Below, in pieces: positions 1 to 7,730 of a stretch of DNA of 64,000 nucleotides (position 1 is its first letter; the number at the start of each line of letters is the position of its first letter). This stretch comes from Deltaproteobacteria bacterium. GTDB taxonomy: Bacteria; SAR324; JACQKK01. The notes under the pieces are model-generated. The model saw only the letters and a list, made by a program, of their open reading frames with translations. It was not told the DNA's origin and made no database searches. The stretch lies in assembly GCA_029858505.1 (NCBI GenBank), contig JAOUEW010000006.1:41881-105880 (forward strand). The letters are read 5' to 3'. The position numbers were made by a program, and so were the translations under genes.

Positions 1-440
1 AACCCCCACTTTTTCTCCGGAAGTCCTGCCAACCTCCGGACGGATTTATCCTAGTGGTTTTTCAAGGAAGACACCATACACATTCTACGTTTTCTTCAAA
101 AAAAAGATCTGCCCCATGGCCCATCATAAAAAGATCAACTCTCTTCAAGCCCCTGTTTTCAGGGATCTACAATCTTCATAAAAATAAAATAAAAAACACA
201 CAGACATGAGGGAGACGCATGAAGCGGGTACAGGAAGCAGGAAGCAAGGAGAAATGAACAAGGCGTAGGGAGAGGGGAGTGAGGGAAGAAAGTAAAGAGT
301 AGAAAATAGGATGTAAGAATAAGAAGAATGAAAGAATCTCTGATTGGCAAAATAAGAAATTGGCCCACCACGCTGTAAACGGGCAAACCCCCTGATCATG
401 CCATGGGGGCTGGGAATTTCGTGGGGAATGGAGAAAGCAA

Positions 441-473
441 AATCCCCCTGACGGATCGTCCGCCAGGGGGATT
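441..473. terminator. Strong hairpin, possible terminator
   Basis: Ten-base arms aatccccctg and cagggggatt are perfectly complementary around a 13-base loop. There is no T-run on either side, so it is not a textbook intrinsic terminator. It could end or stabilise a transcript from outside the window. Confidence 0.3.
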
Positions 474-840
474 CGTCCGACGCAGCCCGGTTCGATGGCT
501 CCCTTCACTCAAGGCACTCACGGCAGAGCTAGGTTGCTCGGGCCTGCGGTTTCGCGGTCCGCTCTCGCGCGGACTCTTCCAATTCGGTCGGGAGCCTTTC
601 CGGTTTCGGCCCCACAGCCCACGGCACAGTCAACTTCGGGCTACCTGCGACTTCTTGCTACCTGCAACTTCTTTCCACCAACTTCCTGCCCTACTATCTA
701 CGCCTTCCTACAACTTCCTACTTCGCTGGCATCCGGGGCCCTCCGCCCGTCCGGCGGTGCTCCAGAGAACGCCCGACCGAATGATCACCCGCTCCACAAA
801 CCATTCCACCAGAACGGGTTCCTGCGGTTTGTCTACAACC

Positions 841-879
841 CCCCGGAAGCCTCCCATCCCTTCCTCAAGGCTTCCGGGG
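841..879. terminator. Hairpin with 11-bp perfect arms
   Basis: ccccggaagcc (841-851) pairs perfectly with ggcttccgggg (869-879) across a 17-base loop. The plus strand continues tccttcttct, a weak pyrimidine tail. The function is unknown; a Rho-independent-like stop site is one possibility. Confidence 0.3.
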
Positions 880-1058
880 TCCTTCTTCTGCCCAACTCCC
901 TCCAAGCCAATCCTTCCTATGCTCTTCTCACCTTCATTATACAACCTTCCGCGAAAGAGGGGGTAGAAAATTCCAGCGGGGGGTTTGATTCAAAAACCTT
1001 CACCACACCCTCGCGTTCAAATCATTCCCCTGGGTTGTTTACACTCCCTCCCAACGGC

Positions 1059-1540
1059 ACCCCTCCCCTGCCCTGCGGGCATCCCCTCCCCTTCGTGGAG
1101 GGGAAATAACTCGAAGCCGAAGGGTTATTTGCTTGCTTCCGTCCGGCTTCATTCACCAAACAGATTCTATTCTCCACTCTTCGGCCTAAGCCGTATTGTC
1201 CCTCTCCGACGGGGAGGGACGGGCGGCGCAGCCGCCAGGGAGGGGTGCTTTAACGGATGAATCGAATCGCCAACAATACCCCTCCCCTGCCCTGCGGGCA
1301 TCCCCTCCCCTTCGTGGAGGGGAAATAACTCGAAGCCGAAGGGTTATTTGCTTGCTTCCGTCCGGCTTCATTCACCAAACAGATTCTATTCTCCACTCTT
1401 CGGCCTAAGCCGTATTGTCCCTCTCCGATGGGGAGGGACAGGCGGCGCAAGCCGCCAGGGAGGGGTGCTTTAACGGATGAATCGAATCGCCGATGGATTC
1501 GAGTAACGGGAGGGGTGCTGTTCGGGGAACAGATCGAAGC
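1059..1540. repeat. Interspersed GC-rich repeat, tandemly duplicated
   Basis: Two nearly identical units of 219-220 bp (1059-1277 and 1278-1497) are followed by a partial third. Each unit runs from acccctcccctgcc, through a cctcccc/ggagggg hairpin, a variable middle with tcgaagccgaag and tccgtccggcttcatt, to a second hairpin (gtccctc/gagggac plus a ggcggc palindrome) ending gggaggggtgc. The ends are inverted (acccctccc and gggaggggt). The same modules recur near 10.3, 15.3, 20.2, 22.2, 35.0, 36.3, 39.2 and 60.4 kb. Confidence 0.85.
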
Positions 1541-1564
1541 CAGCGGGTGATACGCTTGCTTCCT

Positions 1565-2782
1565 TTATTTTTTCCCCCCAGCCATGTGGACGGAAAGCAA
1601 AAGCACCAAGGCCAGGGCCCCCACCCCGGCCGACATCAGGAACGCCGTTTGGTACCCCCAGCCCTGCCACACTGCCCCAAACAACACGCTGGCGGGCAGG
1701 GTGGCCAGCCCCAACACCCCGTGATAGAAGCCAAAGGCGGTGCCCCGCAGCCCGGCTGGCACCATGTCGCTCACCCAGGCCCGCTGGGGGGCCTCGGTCA
1801 GACCGAACGACAACCCATAGGCCACAAAGGCCAAGGCTGGCAACCAGGGCCCCTGGCCCAGGGCAAACACCACGAATACACCCACGAACAGCCCCCACCC
1901 GGCCAGCACCAGGGGGCGGCGCCCCACCCGGTCCGACAGCGGCCCCAGCCGCCAGCCAGACAGACTGCGGACGGCGTTGTGGGCGGCCCACAGCCCCGCC
2001 ACCCAGGCCATGGGCACCCCCAAGTTGCCCAGGTGCAGCAGCAGAAAGACCTCGCTGGCTTCGCCCAGGGTAAACAAAAACAACACCGCCAGAAATTTTC
2101 GGTAATCCGGCCCCAAGGTCCGCCACCCTTCCCTCCAGGTCACCGCCCGCCGCGGGGGAGTATTGGGGGCGGCGGTTTCCACGGGGATTTCTTTCACCCC
2201 CCACACCACCAGCGCCACCACCAGCACCCCTGGCACCAGGGCCAGCAGAAACAAATGGGGCAGAGAGAACCCCAGGGCCAGCAGCCCCGCCGCCACCAGG
2301 GGCCCCAGCACCGCCCCCAGGTTATCCATGGCCCGGTGAAAGCCAAAGGCGGCCCCCCAATGCCGGGAGGGAATGAGATCGGAAATGAGGGCGTCTCGGG
2401 GAGAGGCCCGCATGCCCTTCCCCAGCCGGTCGCCAAAACGCAGCACCAGCGCCATGGGCCAGCTGCCCGCCAGGCCGATAAACGGCTTGCACAGGCTGGA
2501 CAGGGTATAGCCCGCCACCATGAAGGGTTTGCGGCGGCCCGTCCGGTCGGAGAATATCCCCGAGGCCACCTTGAGCAGGCTAGACACCGAATCGGCCAAG
2601 CCTTCGATCAGCCCCAAAGACAATGGCCCAGCCCCCAGGGCCGTGGTGAGAAACACCGGCAGCAGGGGGAAGATCATCTCGCTGGACAAGTCGGTAAACA
2701 GGCTGACCAAGCCAATGGCCACGATGGAACGCCGGGCCAGCGGAGAAAGGTTCTGCCAGCCCTGCAGCGGAAGGAAGGACAT
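1565..2782 (-). CDS. MFS transporter, DHA1-like
   Basis: A 405-residue inner-membrane permease with about 12 hydrophobic segments. The start is the ATG at 2782 (MSFLPLQGW); upstream codons in the same frame are antisense to nuoI and not protein-like. The N-terminal half carries the loop 2-3 signature GIFSDRTGRRKP and the stretch DRLGKGMRASPRDALISDL then FGFHRAMDN. That pattern is typical of a subfamily of drug or organic-anion efflux MFS proteins that I cannot tie to a substrate. The gene lies 26 bases downstream of nuoI on the same strand and is probably read with the nuo operon, although its function need not be linked. It is complete in length and has no oddities. Confidence 0.85.
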   Translation of the reverse strand: MSFLPLQGWQNLSPLARRSIVAIGLVSLFTDLSSEMIFPLLPVFLTTALGAGPLSLGLIEGLADSVSSLLKVASGIFSDRTGRRKPFMVAGYTLSSLCKPFIGLAGSWPMALVLRFGDRLGKGMRASPRDALISDLIPSRHWGAAFGFHRAMDNLGAVLGPLVAAGLLALGFSLPHLFLLALVPGVLVVALVVWGVKEIPVETAAPNTPPRRAVTWREGWRTLGPDYRKFLAVLFLFTLGEASEVFLLLHLGNLGVPMAWVAGLWAAHNAVRSLSGWRLGPLSDRVGRRPLVLAGWGLFVGVFVVFALGQGPWLPALAFVAYGLSFGLTEAPQRAWVSDMVPAGLRGTAFGFYHGVLGLATLPASVLFGAVWQGWGYQTAFLMSAGVGALALVLLLSVHMAGGKK

Positions 2783-2808
2783 GCGAAGCGAAAGTAGAGG
2801 GAACCCGC

Positions 2809-3393
2809 TTACCCGGCCAGTTTGGCGGTGGATTGCGGCAGGGCTTCCTCTTGGGTCAGGGGAAGGGGCGTGCTGGGGAATTTGGTCTTGTCGGTTTTGG
2901 CGTGGGCGTCCATCAGCATGTTGCGGGTGTAGTCGAAGGTCACCCGCTCGGTGGAGGCCATGGAGTAAATGCCGGTGTCCATGCGGATGGCGTCTTTGGG
3001 GCAGGCCTCCACGCACAACCCGCAAAACACGCAGCGCAGTTCGTCAATGTCGAACACCACCGGGTATTTTTCCACCGACTTGTCGGGCATTTCTCCCGCT
3101 TCAATGTGAATGCACTTGGCCGGGCACACGGTTTCGCACATGTAGCAGGCCACGCACTTGATGAAGCCGTCCTCTCGCACCGTTAAGCGGTGGCGGCCCC
3201 GCCAGCGGGGAGAAATCCGCCGCTTCTGCTCGGGGTAGGAGATGGTCACCACGTCGGACTGGGTGATGACGTTGCGGAAGAAGTGGCGGAGGGTAATCCG
3301 CAGCCCGCCAATAATGGCCGGCAGGTACAGGTCGATCAAGAACCCGCCTTGACGCTGCACGGTTTTCACGGATGGTTTCTTAGCCGTTTGCAT
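2809..3393 (-). CDS. nuoI: NADH-quinone oxidoreductase subunit I
   Basis: A 194-residue ferredoxin-like peripheral-arm subunit that carries clusters N6a and N6b and passes electrons towards NuoB. The two 4Fe-4S motifs are visible: C80-V-A-C83-Y-M-C86-E-T-V-C90-P and C121-V-F-C124-G-L-C127-V-E-A-C131-P. The length is in the upper normal range, with a short Pro/Lys-rich C-terminal tail (about residues 160-194) beyond the ferredoxin fold. It follows nuoH by 63 bases in the nuoABCDHI cluster. The next gene downstream is an MFS transporter instead of the usual nuoJ, so the membrane subunits J-N must lie elsewhere. Confidence 0.95.
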   Translation of the reverse strand: MQTAKKPSVKTVQRQGGFLIDLYLPAIIGGLRITLRHFFRNVITQSDVVTISYPEQKRRISPRWRGRHRLTVREDGFIKCVACYMCETVCPAKCIHIEAGEMPDKSVEKYPVVFDIDELRCVFCGLCVEACPKDAIRMDTGIYSMASTERVTFDYTRNMLMDAHAKTDKTKFPSTPLPLTQEEALPQSTAKLAG

Positions 3394-3456
3394 GGCGCAC
3401 CGGTTGAATGCTCGTTTTCGAATGGGGAGCGGCTTGGTGCCCGCTCCCTGGAATCT

Positions 3457-4554
3457 CTAGGCCGTCAGCAGCAGCACCAGGGCCGTGACCACAAGGTTGG
3501 CCATGGACAAGGGCAACATTTTTTTCCACCCCAGGTCCATGGTTTGGTCGAAGCGGAACCGGGGCAATGTCCAGCGAATGATGATGATCAGCCAGCAGAA
3601 GATGAGTGTCTTGGTGATAAAGGACCCGGCTTGCAGCAGGGCCACCACCACCGGGGGCAGCGCCAGCGAGTAACCCAGCAGGTGGAAGCCATCCGGGAAC
3701 AGCCAGGGGATTTGATACCCCCCAAAGAACAGGGTCACGGTGATGGCCGACACCGCCACGATGGACACGTACTCCGCCAGCATATAGGCCGAAAACCGGG
3801 CGCCGGAGTATTCCAGGTAATACCCGGCGATAATTTCAGACTCGCCTTCGGGCTGGTCGAAGGGCTGGCGCTTGGCCTCGGCCAGCATGCCGGTAAAGAA
3901 CAAAAAGAACGCCAGGGGCTGGGTGAAAATTCCCCACTTGGGGATCAGGCCGTCGAACCAATAGGTGTTCTGCAACTCCACGATTTTGCTGACTTGCACG
4001 GTGCCGTACACCATGAAGATGCCGATCAGCGACAGCCCCAAGAAGACCTCGTAAGACAACATTTGAGAGGACGTGCGGATGGCCCCCAGCAAGGCGTATT
4101 TGTTGTTAGAGGCGTAGCCCCCCAGCACCGCGCCATACACCCCCAGCGAGGTGACCGCGAAGATGAACACCAGCCCGGTGTTGATATCGGTGATTTGAAA
4201 GGTGACCGACCCAATGGGCCCGGCAAAGGGAATGACCGCCCACACCAAAATGGCCGGAAAGTAGCTAAACAGCGGAGCGATGAGATACAAGAAGCGGTCG
4301 GCCCCGGCCGGCACGGTGTCTTCCTTCAGCAGGCTTTTCACCCCGTCGGCGGCAATGTGCAGGGCCCCGTGGCCGGTAAACTTGCCAATGTTGGCGCGGT
4401 TTGGGCCAATGCGGTCCTGCACGGCGCTCATCCATTTGCGTTCCATCAGGGTCAGCACCGTGCCCACGGCCATCACAAACCCCAGCACGAACACCAGGAT
4501 TTTAATGACGGCCTGCACCAGCGGAATGGTTAGAATGTCTAAGATCATGTCCAT
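3457..4554 (-). CDS. nuoH: NADH-quinone oxidoreductase subunit H
   Basis: A 365-residue multi-pass subunit that forms the quinone-site floor and links the peripheral and membrane arms of complex I. Recognised from the conserved LMERKWMSAVQDRIGPNR loop near residue 40, DGVKSLLKED, and the loop FDQPEGESEIIAGY with E-x-E in the quinone-chamber region. I chose the ATG at 4554 (MDMILDIL); the longer frame would start with TTG at 4605 and add 17 residues that do not look like NuoH. It directly follows nuoD. No nuoE, F or G lies between them, unlike the E. coli order. Confidence 0.93.
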   Translation of the reverse strand: MDMILDILTIPLVQAVIKILVFVLGFVMAVGTVLTLMERKWMSAVQDRIGPNRANIGKFTGHGALHIAADGVKSLLKEDTVPAGADRFLYLIAPLFSYFPAILVWAVIPFAGPIGSVTFQITDINTGLVFIFAVTSLGVYGAVLGGYASNNKYALLGAIRTSSQMLSYEVFLGLSLIGIFMVYGTVQVSKIVELQNTYWFDGLIPKWGIFTQPLAFFLFFTGMLAEAKRQPFDQPEGESEIIAGYYLEYSGARFSAYMLAEYVSIVAVSAITVTLFFGGYQIPWLFPDGFHLLGYSLALPPVVVALLQAGSFITKTLIFCWLIIIIRWTLPRFRFDQTMDLGWKKMLPLSMANLVVTALVLLLTA

Positions 4555-4632
4555 GAAAGATTCTCGAAATATATTCGCGCCTGTGTGTTGCCCCCCGTGG
4601 GTCAACGGGGAAAATGCGTGAGCCCTGGTGTT

Positions 4633-5829
4633 CTACCGTTCCAGTTCGCCCCCAATCATGTTGATGGAACCGTAGATGGGGACGATGTCTCCCACATAGT
4701 GGCCAATCAGCATTTCTGGCAGGGCCGACACAAAGTTAAAGCAGGGGGGCCGCACCCGGCACTTGTAGGGCTTGCCAGTGCCGTCCGACACCAAATAGAA
4801 GCCCAACTCTCCGTTGCCGCCCTCGATGGCCTGATAGACCTCTCCCTTGGGGGGGGTGGAACCCTCCATGATGACCTTGAAGTGGTCAATCAACCCCTCA
4901 ATGCTGCCATAGACCTCGGTTTTGTCGGGCAGCCAAGCCCGGCGGTCGTGCTGGTAGTGGCCCCCCTTGGGGATTTTGGCCACGGCTTGGCGAATGATGG
5001 AGATGGACTGCAGCATTTCTTCGTGGCGCACCAGGAAGCGGTCGTAGGAGTCGCCCACGGTGCCCACGGGAATCTCAAAGTCTAATTCGTTGTACACCAA
5101 GTAGGGTTCGGCCCGGCGCAGGTCATAGGGTTCGCCGGTGGCCCGCAGCATGGGGCCGGTGAAGCCGTATTCAATGGCCCGCTCGCGGGAGAGCACCCCC
5201 ACGTCTTTCACCCGGTCCAAAAAGATTTTATTTTTGAACAGCATTTTCACGCCTTCTTCCAGCACGGCTTCCACTTTTTTCAGCCGTTCTTCCAGCATGT
5301 CGAAGAAGGTGTCGGGCAGGTCGTTGGCGTTGCCGCCAAAACGGGTCCAGTTGTGGGTCAGGCGGGCGCCGGTCACTTCCTCGGTCAGCTCCCACAGGTA
5401 TTCACGGGCCTTCACGTACCACAGAAATACCGTCATGGCGCCCACTTCCATGCCCATGGCCCCGTTGCAGGTCAGGTGGTCGCTGATGCGGCTCAGTTCT
5501 CCCAAAATCACCCGGGCATACTGGGCGCGCTTCGGCACATCCAGCCCAAACAATTTTTCCACCGCCAGGGAATAGCCGATGTTGTTCAAAATGGGCGACA
5601 CGTAATTCAACCGGTCGGTGTAGGGAATGACCTGCACGTAGGTGGAGTTCTCGCATTCTTTTTCGAAGCCCCGGTGCAGGTAGCCGATTTCCACCTCCAC
5701 CGCCGTCACCACTTCGCCGTCTAGGCGGGTAGACAGGCGGGTGATGCCGTGCATGGCCGGGTGAGAAGGCCCAATCTCAATGTCCATCGGCTCGGCGCCG
5801 AACTCTAAGGGGAGGTTGCTGCGTTTCAT
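4633..5829 (-). CDS. nuoD: NADH-quinone oxidoreductase subunit D
   Basis: A 398-residue 49-kDa subunit that lines the quinone-reduction site next to NuoB. Hallmarks are IGPSHPAMHG near the N-terminus (quinone-site His), GYLHRGFEK, YTDRLNYVS, HNWTRFGG and the C-terminal DIVPIYGSINMIGGELER ending in the conserved Arg. It is normal length and a separate gene, not fused with nuoC. Its ATG overlaps the nuoC TGA in an ATGA junction, so translation is probably coupled. Confidence 0.96.
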   Translation of the reverse strand: MKRSNLPLEFGAEPMDIEIGPSHPAMHGITRLSTRLDGEVVTAVEVEIGYLHRGFEKECENSTYVQVIPYTDRLNYVSPILNNIGYSLAVEKLFGLDVPKRAQYARVILGELSRISDHLTCNGAMGMEVGAMTVFLWYVKAREYLWELTEEVTGARLTHNWTRFGGNANDLPDTFFDMLEERLKKVEAVLEEGVKMLFKNKIFLDRVKDVGVLSRERAIEYGFTGPMLRATGEPYDLRRAEPYLVYNELDFEIPVGTVGDSYDRFLVRHEEMLQSISIIRQAVAKIPKGGHYQHDRRAWLPDKTEVYGSIEGLIDHFKVIMEGSTPPKGEVYQAIEGGNGELGFYLVSDGTGKPYKCRVRPPCFNFVSALPEMLIGHYVGDIVPIYGSINMIGGELER

Positions 5830-6398
5830 AGGGGCCGTCGCTCCGTCTCGGATGGGTCGGTGAGGTTACGGTTTTGGTAATCGTAGCGTTCCCGCACCGG
5901 GCGCAGTTCCACCCGGGGCTGCTGCAGGTGGATGTCGTAGTCTTTGCGCAGGGGGTGGCCCACGAAGGATTCATACAGCAGCAGGCGCTTCAGGTTGGGG
6001 TGCCCTTGGAAGCGAATGCCGTACATGTCGAAGCATTCCCGCTCGTACCAGTCGGCGGCCACCCACAGTTTGGAAATGGTGGGCAGGGTACAGGCTTCCG
6101 GGCCGTCTTCGCCCACCCCCACCTTCACCCGCAGGCGGTGGCCCAAAGAAAGGGACTTCAAGTGCACCACCACCTGAAACCGGGGGCTCTGGCCCAGAAA
6201 ATCCACCGCCGACAGGTCCACCATTAAGTTAAACTTCAGGGTGGGGTCGTTGCGCAGCAGGGTCATGACCGCCAGGTATTGGTCTTTGGCCACGGTGATG
6301 GTTTCATCGCCGAATTGCTGGTGGCTGGCGGTCACCGCTCCGGGAAATTTTTCCTCTACCCGCGCGGTGATGGGGGGGGTTTCGGCTGGTGCGGTCAT
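5826..6398 (-). CDS. nuoC: NADH-quinone oxidoreductase subunit C
   Basis: A 190-residue 30-kDa peripheral-arm subunit. The family signature lies in the C-terminal half: W-Y-E-R-E-C-F-D-M-Y-G-I followed by F-x-G-H-P-N-L-K-R and HPLRKDYD. The N-terminal 35 residues are variable, as is usual. The stop overlaps the nuoD start by four bases, and 33 bases separate it from nuoB. There is no iron-sulfur cluster in this subunit; it is structural. Confidence 0.95.
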   Translation of the reverse strand: MTAPAETPPITARVEEKFPGAVTASHQQFGDETITVAKDQYLAVMTLLRNDPTLKFNLMVDLSAVDFLGQSPRFQVVVHLKSLSLGHRLRVKVGVGEDGPEACTLPTISKLWVAADWYERECFDMYGIRFQGHPNLKRLLLYESFVGHPLRKDYDIHLQQPRVELRPVRERYDYQNRNLTDPSETERRPL

Positions 6399-6431
6399 GG
6401 GTTCGCCTCGTTCAAATGAAATAGAATGATT

Positions 6432-6971
6432 TTATTGCCGGCTCAGCAGCAGCACTTCTTTGGTCTGACGTGGGTTGATGCCGGTATGACCGGTGGGCCC
6501 GCGGGTTTGAATCAGGTCTTGCAGGGCAATCAGGCCGTCCAGCACCGCCTCGGGGCGGGGGGGGCAGCCCCCGATATACACATCCACCGGAATCACCCGG
6601 TCTAGCCCCTGCACCACCGCGTAGTTTTGATAGAACCCGCCAGAAGAAGCGCAGGCCCCGAAGGCGATCACCCATTTGGGGTGGGCCATTTGCTCGTGCA
6701 CCCGTTTGACGATGGGAGCCATTTTGTGGTTGATCGTGCCCGCCACCCACAGCACGTCCGACTGCCGGGGAGAAAAGCGGGGAATTTCCGCGCCAAAGCG
6801 GGCCTGATCGTAGTGCGACGCCGCCGTGGCCATGAACTCCATGCCGCAGCAAGCCGTGGCGAAGGGGTATTGAAACAGGGAATACTTCCGGGCCCAGTTC
6901 AACACCGCGTCCAACCGGGTGGTAAAGAACGCGCCCTGCTCGATGGCGGGCGCTTTGGTTTTCACTCCCAT
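6432..6971 (-). CDS. nuoB: NADH-quinone oxidoreductase subunit B
   Basis: A 179-residue PSST subunit that holds the terminal cluster N2, the donor to quinone. The tandem Cys41-Cys42 in FATACCGMEF, Cys107 in FGACASSGG and Cys136 in IGGCPPRPE are the four ligands. The ATG at 6971 (MGVKTKAPA) is chosen; 28 upstream codons in frame overlap nuoA and are not NuoB-like. The start lies ten bases inside the end of nuoA, which implies coupled translation. Confidence 0.95.
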   Translation of the reverse strand: MGVKTKAPAIEQGAFFTTRLDAVLNWARKYSLFQYPFATACCGMEFMATAASHYDQARFGAEIPRFSPRQSDVLWVAGTINHKMAPIVKRVHEQMAHPKWVIAFGACASSGGFYQNYAVVQGLDRVIPVDVYIGGCPPRPEAVLDGLIALQDLIQTRGPTGHTGINPRQTKEVLLLSRQ

Positions 6972-7321
6972 TCCAGGGCTCCTTTCCGCCAGGCGTATAC
7001 CAAACCCAGGACCAAAATAACCATAAAGGTCATCAGCTCCCAGAAACCCATCCACCCCAGTTCGCGGAATTTCACCGCCCAGGGGTAGAAGAAAATCACC
7101 TCCACGTCGAAAATCAAGAAGATCATGGCCACCATGTAAAACCGCACGCTGTAGCGGCGAAACCCGGTGCCCTGAGACAGATGCCCGGCCTCGAAGGGGG
7201 CTTTCTTCACGGCGGATTTGTCGGTGGGGCCCAGGGCAATGCCCATCACGATAAACTGGCCGCCCACCACCAGGGCCACGCCGATCAGAATGAGAACTGG
7301 AAGATATTGTTCCGCGATCAT
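6962..7321 (-). CDS. nuoA: NADH-quinone oxidoreductase subunit A
   Basis: A 119-residue protein with three transmembrane helices. Conserved features are the loop K-K-A-P-F-E-A-G-H with the acidic and polar residues that face the quinone chamber, FRRYSVRFYMVAMIFLIFDVEVIFFYPWA (motif at about residues 55-80) and a short basic C-terminus. The usual invariant Cys of that first loop (YECG) is His here (FEAGH). The ATG at 7321 (MIAEQYLP) is chosen over an upstream one that adds a non-family extension. It is the first gene of the nuo operon. Confidence 0.94.
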   Translation of the reverse strand: MIAEQYLPVLILIGVALVVGGQFIVMGIALGPTDKSAVKKAPFEAGHLSQGTGFRRYSVRFYMVAMIFLIFDVEVIFFYPWAVKFRELGWMGFWELMTFMVILVLGLVYAWRKGALEWE

Positions 7322-7398
7322 GAATAGCCGCAAAAGAAAGAGAGACGAGAACGCCGGAGATTCCGGCCGAAATACCACACCTTAACCATGGACGAAGT

Positions 7399-7428
7399 AG
7401 CCTAAATCAACTCCCCTTTTAATGTCAA
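7399..7428 (-). promoter_or_regulatory. Predicted sigma70 promoter of the nuo operon
   Basis: On the minus strand TTGACA (7428-7423) is followed after 18 bases by TAGGCT (7404-7399), about 75 bases before the nuoA ATG. The -35 box is perfect and the -10 box is moderate. This is a pattern match only. Confidence 0.4.
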
Positions 7429-7730
7429 CGAAAGCCTGAGGAAAACAGAAGGAAATTCGATCTCTTTGATGATACACCATTTTTATTGTGGGTGGATTTG
7501 AAAAAGAGAAACTTTCCCCAGCCAAACACCCGCCCCGCAAGAAGTGTGATCCTTTGGTGGGGGAAATGAGAAAGAAACACGGAGGAAAAGGGGGAGAAAC
7601 CGGGAAGAACGGGGAGGAAAGATTGAAAGATAGAAAGAAACGGGGAAACAATATTGTCCCCCCGGCGGGATTTAGATAGAATGATGAAAAGTATAGACAG
7701 GAAGGACCATACAGGTCTTGCCACCCGTGG
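7429..7730. other. Intergenic purine-rich region before menC
   Basis: No gene is seen. About 7550-7650 is almost entirely A and G on the plus strand, with runs of gggaaa, gaaag and ggagg. It could adopt unusual DNA structure or be decayed sequence. It separates the divergent nuo and menC transcription units and so must hold the menC promoter, which I could not place. Confidence 0.4.

Larger units (their letters stand above)
1..1058. other. Non-coding stretch, no credible gene
   Basis: I find no gene with a ribosome site and a recognisable protein here. The open frames on both strands read through low-complexity DNA. About 190-345 is a purine-rich tract with repeated gaag/ggaag steps. About 640-735 is pyrimidine-rich and made of degenerate 15-18 bp units related to cctgcaacttctt. 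Two strong inverted repeats (441-473 and 841-879) are listed separately. The stretch may be a decayed region or the tail of transcripts entering from the left edge. Confidence 0.6.

Noticed and set aside
480..560. tRNA-like motif ggttcgat
   Set aside because: No matching acceptor, D or anticodon stems could be placed on either strand.
403..1109. Overlapping plus-strand open frames of 187 and 204 codons
   Set aside because: They read low-complexity and repeat DNA, have no ribosome site, and their proteins are Pro/Arg/Ser-rich without any domain.
1059..1497. Tandem repeats as a possible CRISPR array
   Set aside because: The units are about 219 bp, adjacent, and without unique spacers; no cas gene is near.
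4555..4605. N-terminal extension of NuoH from a TTG start
   Set aside because: The extension is not NuoH-like and the ATG at 4554 fits the family start.
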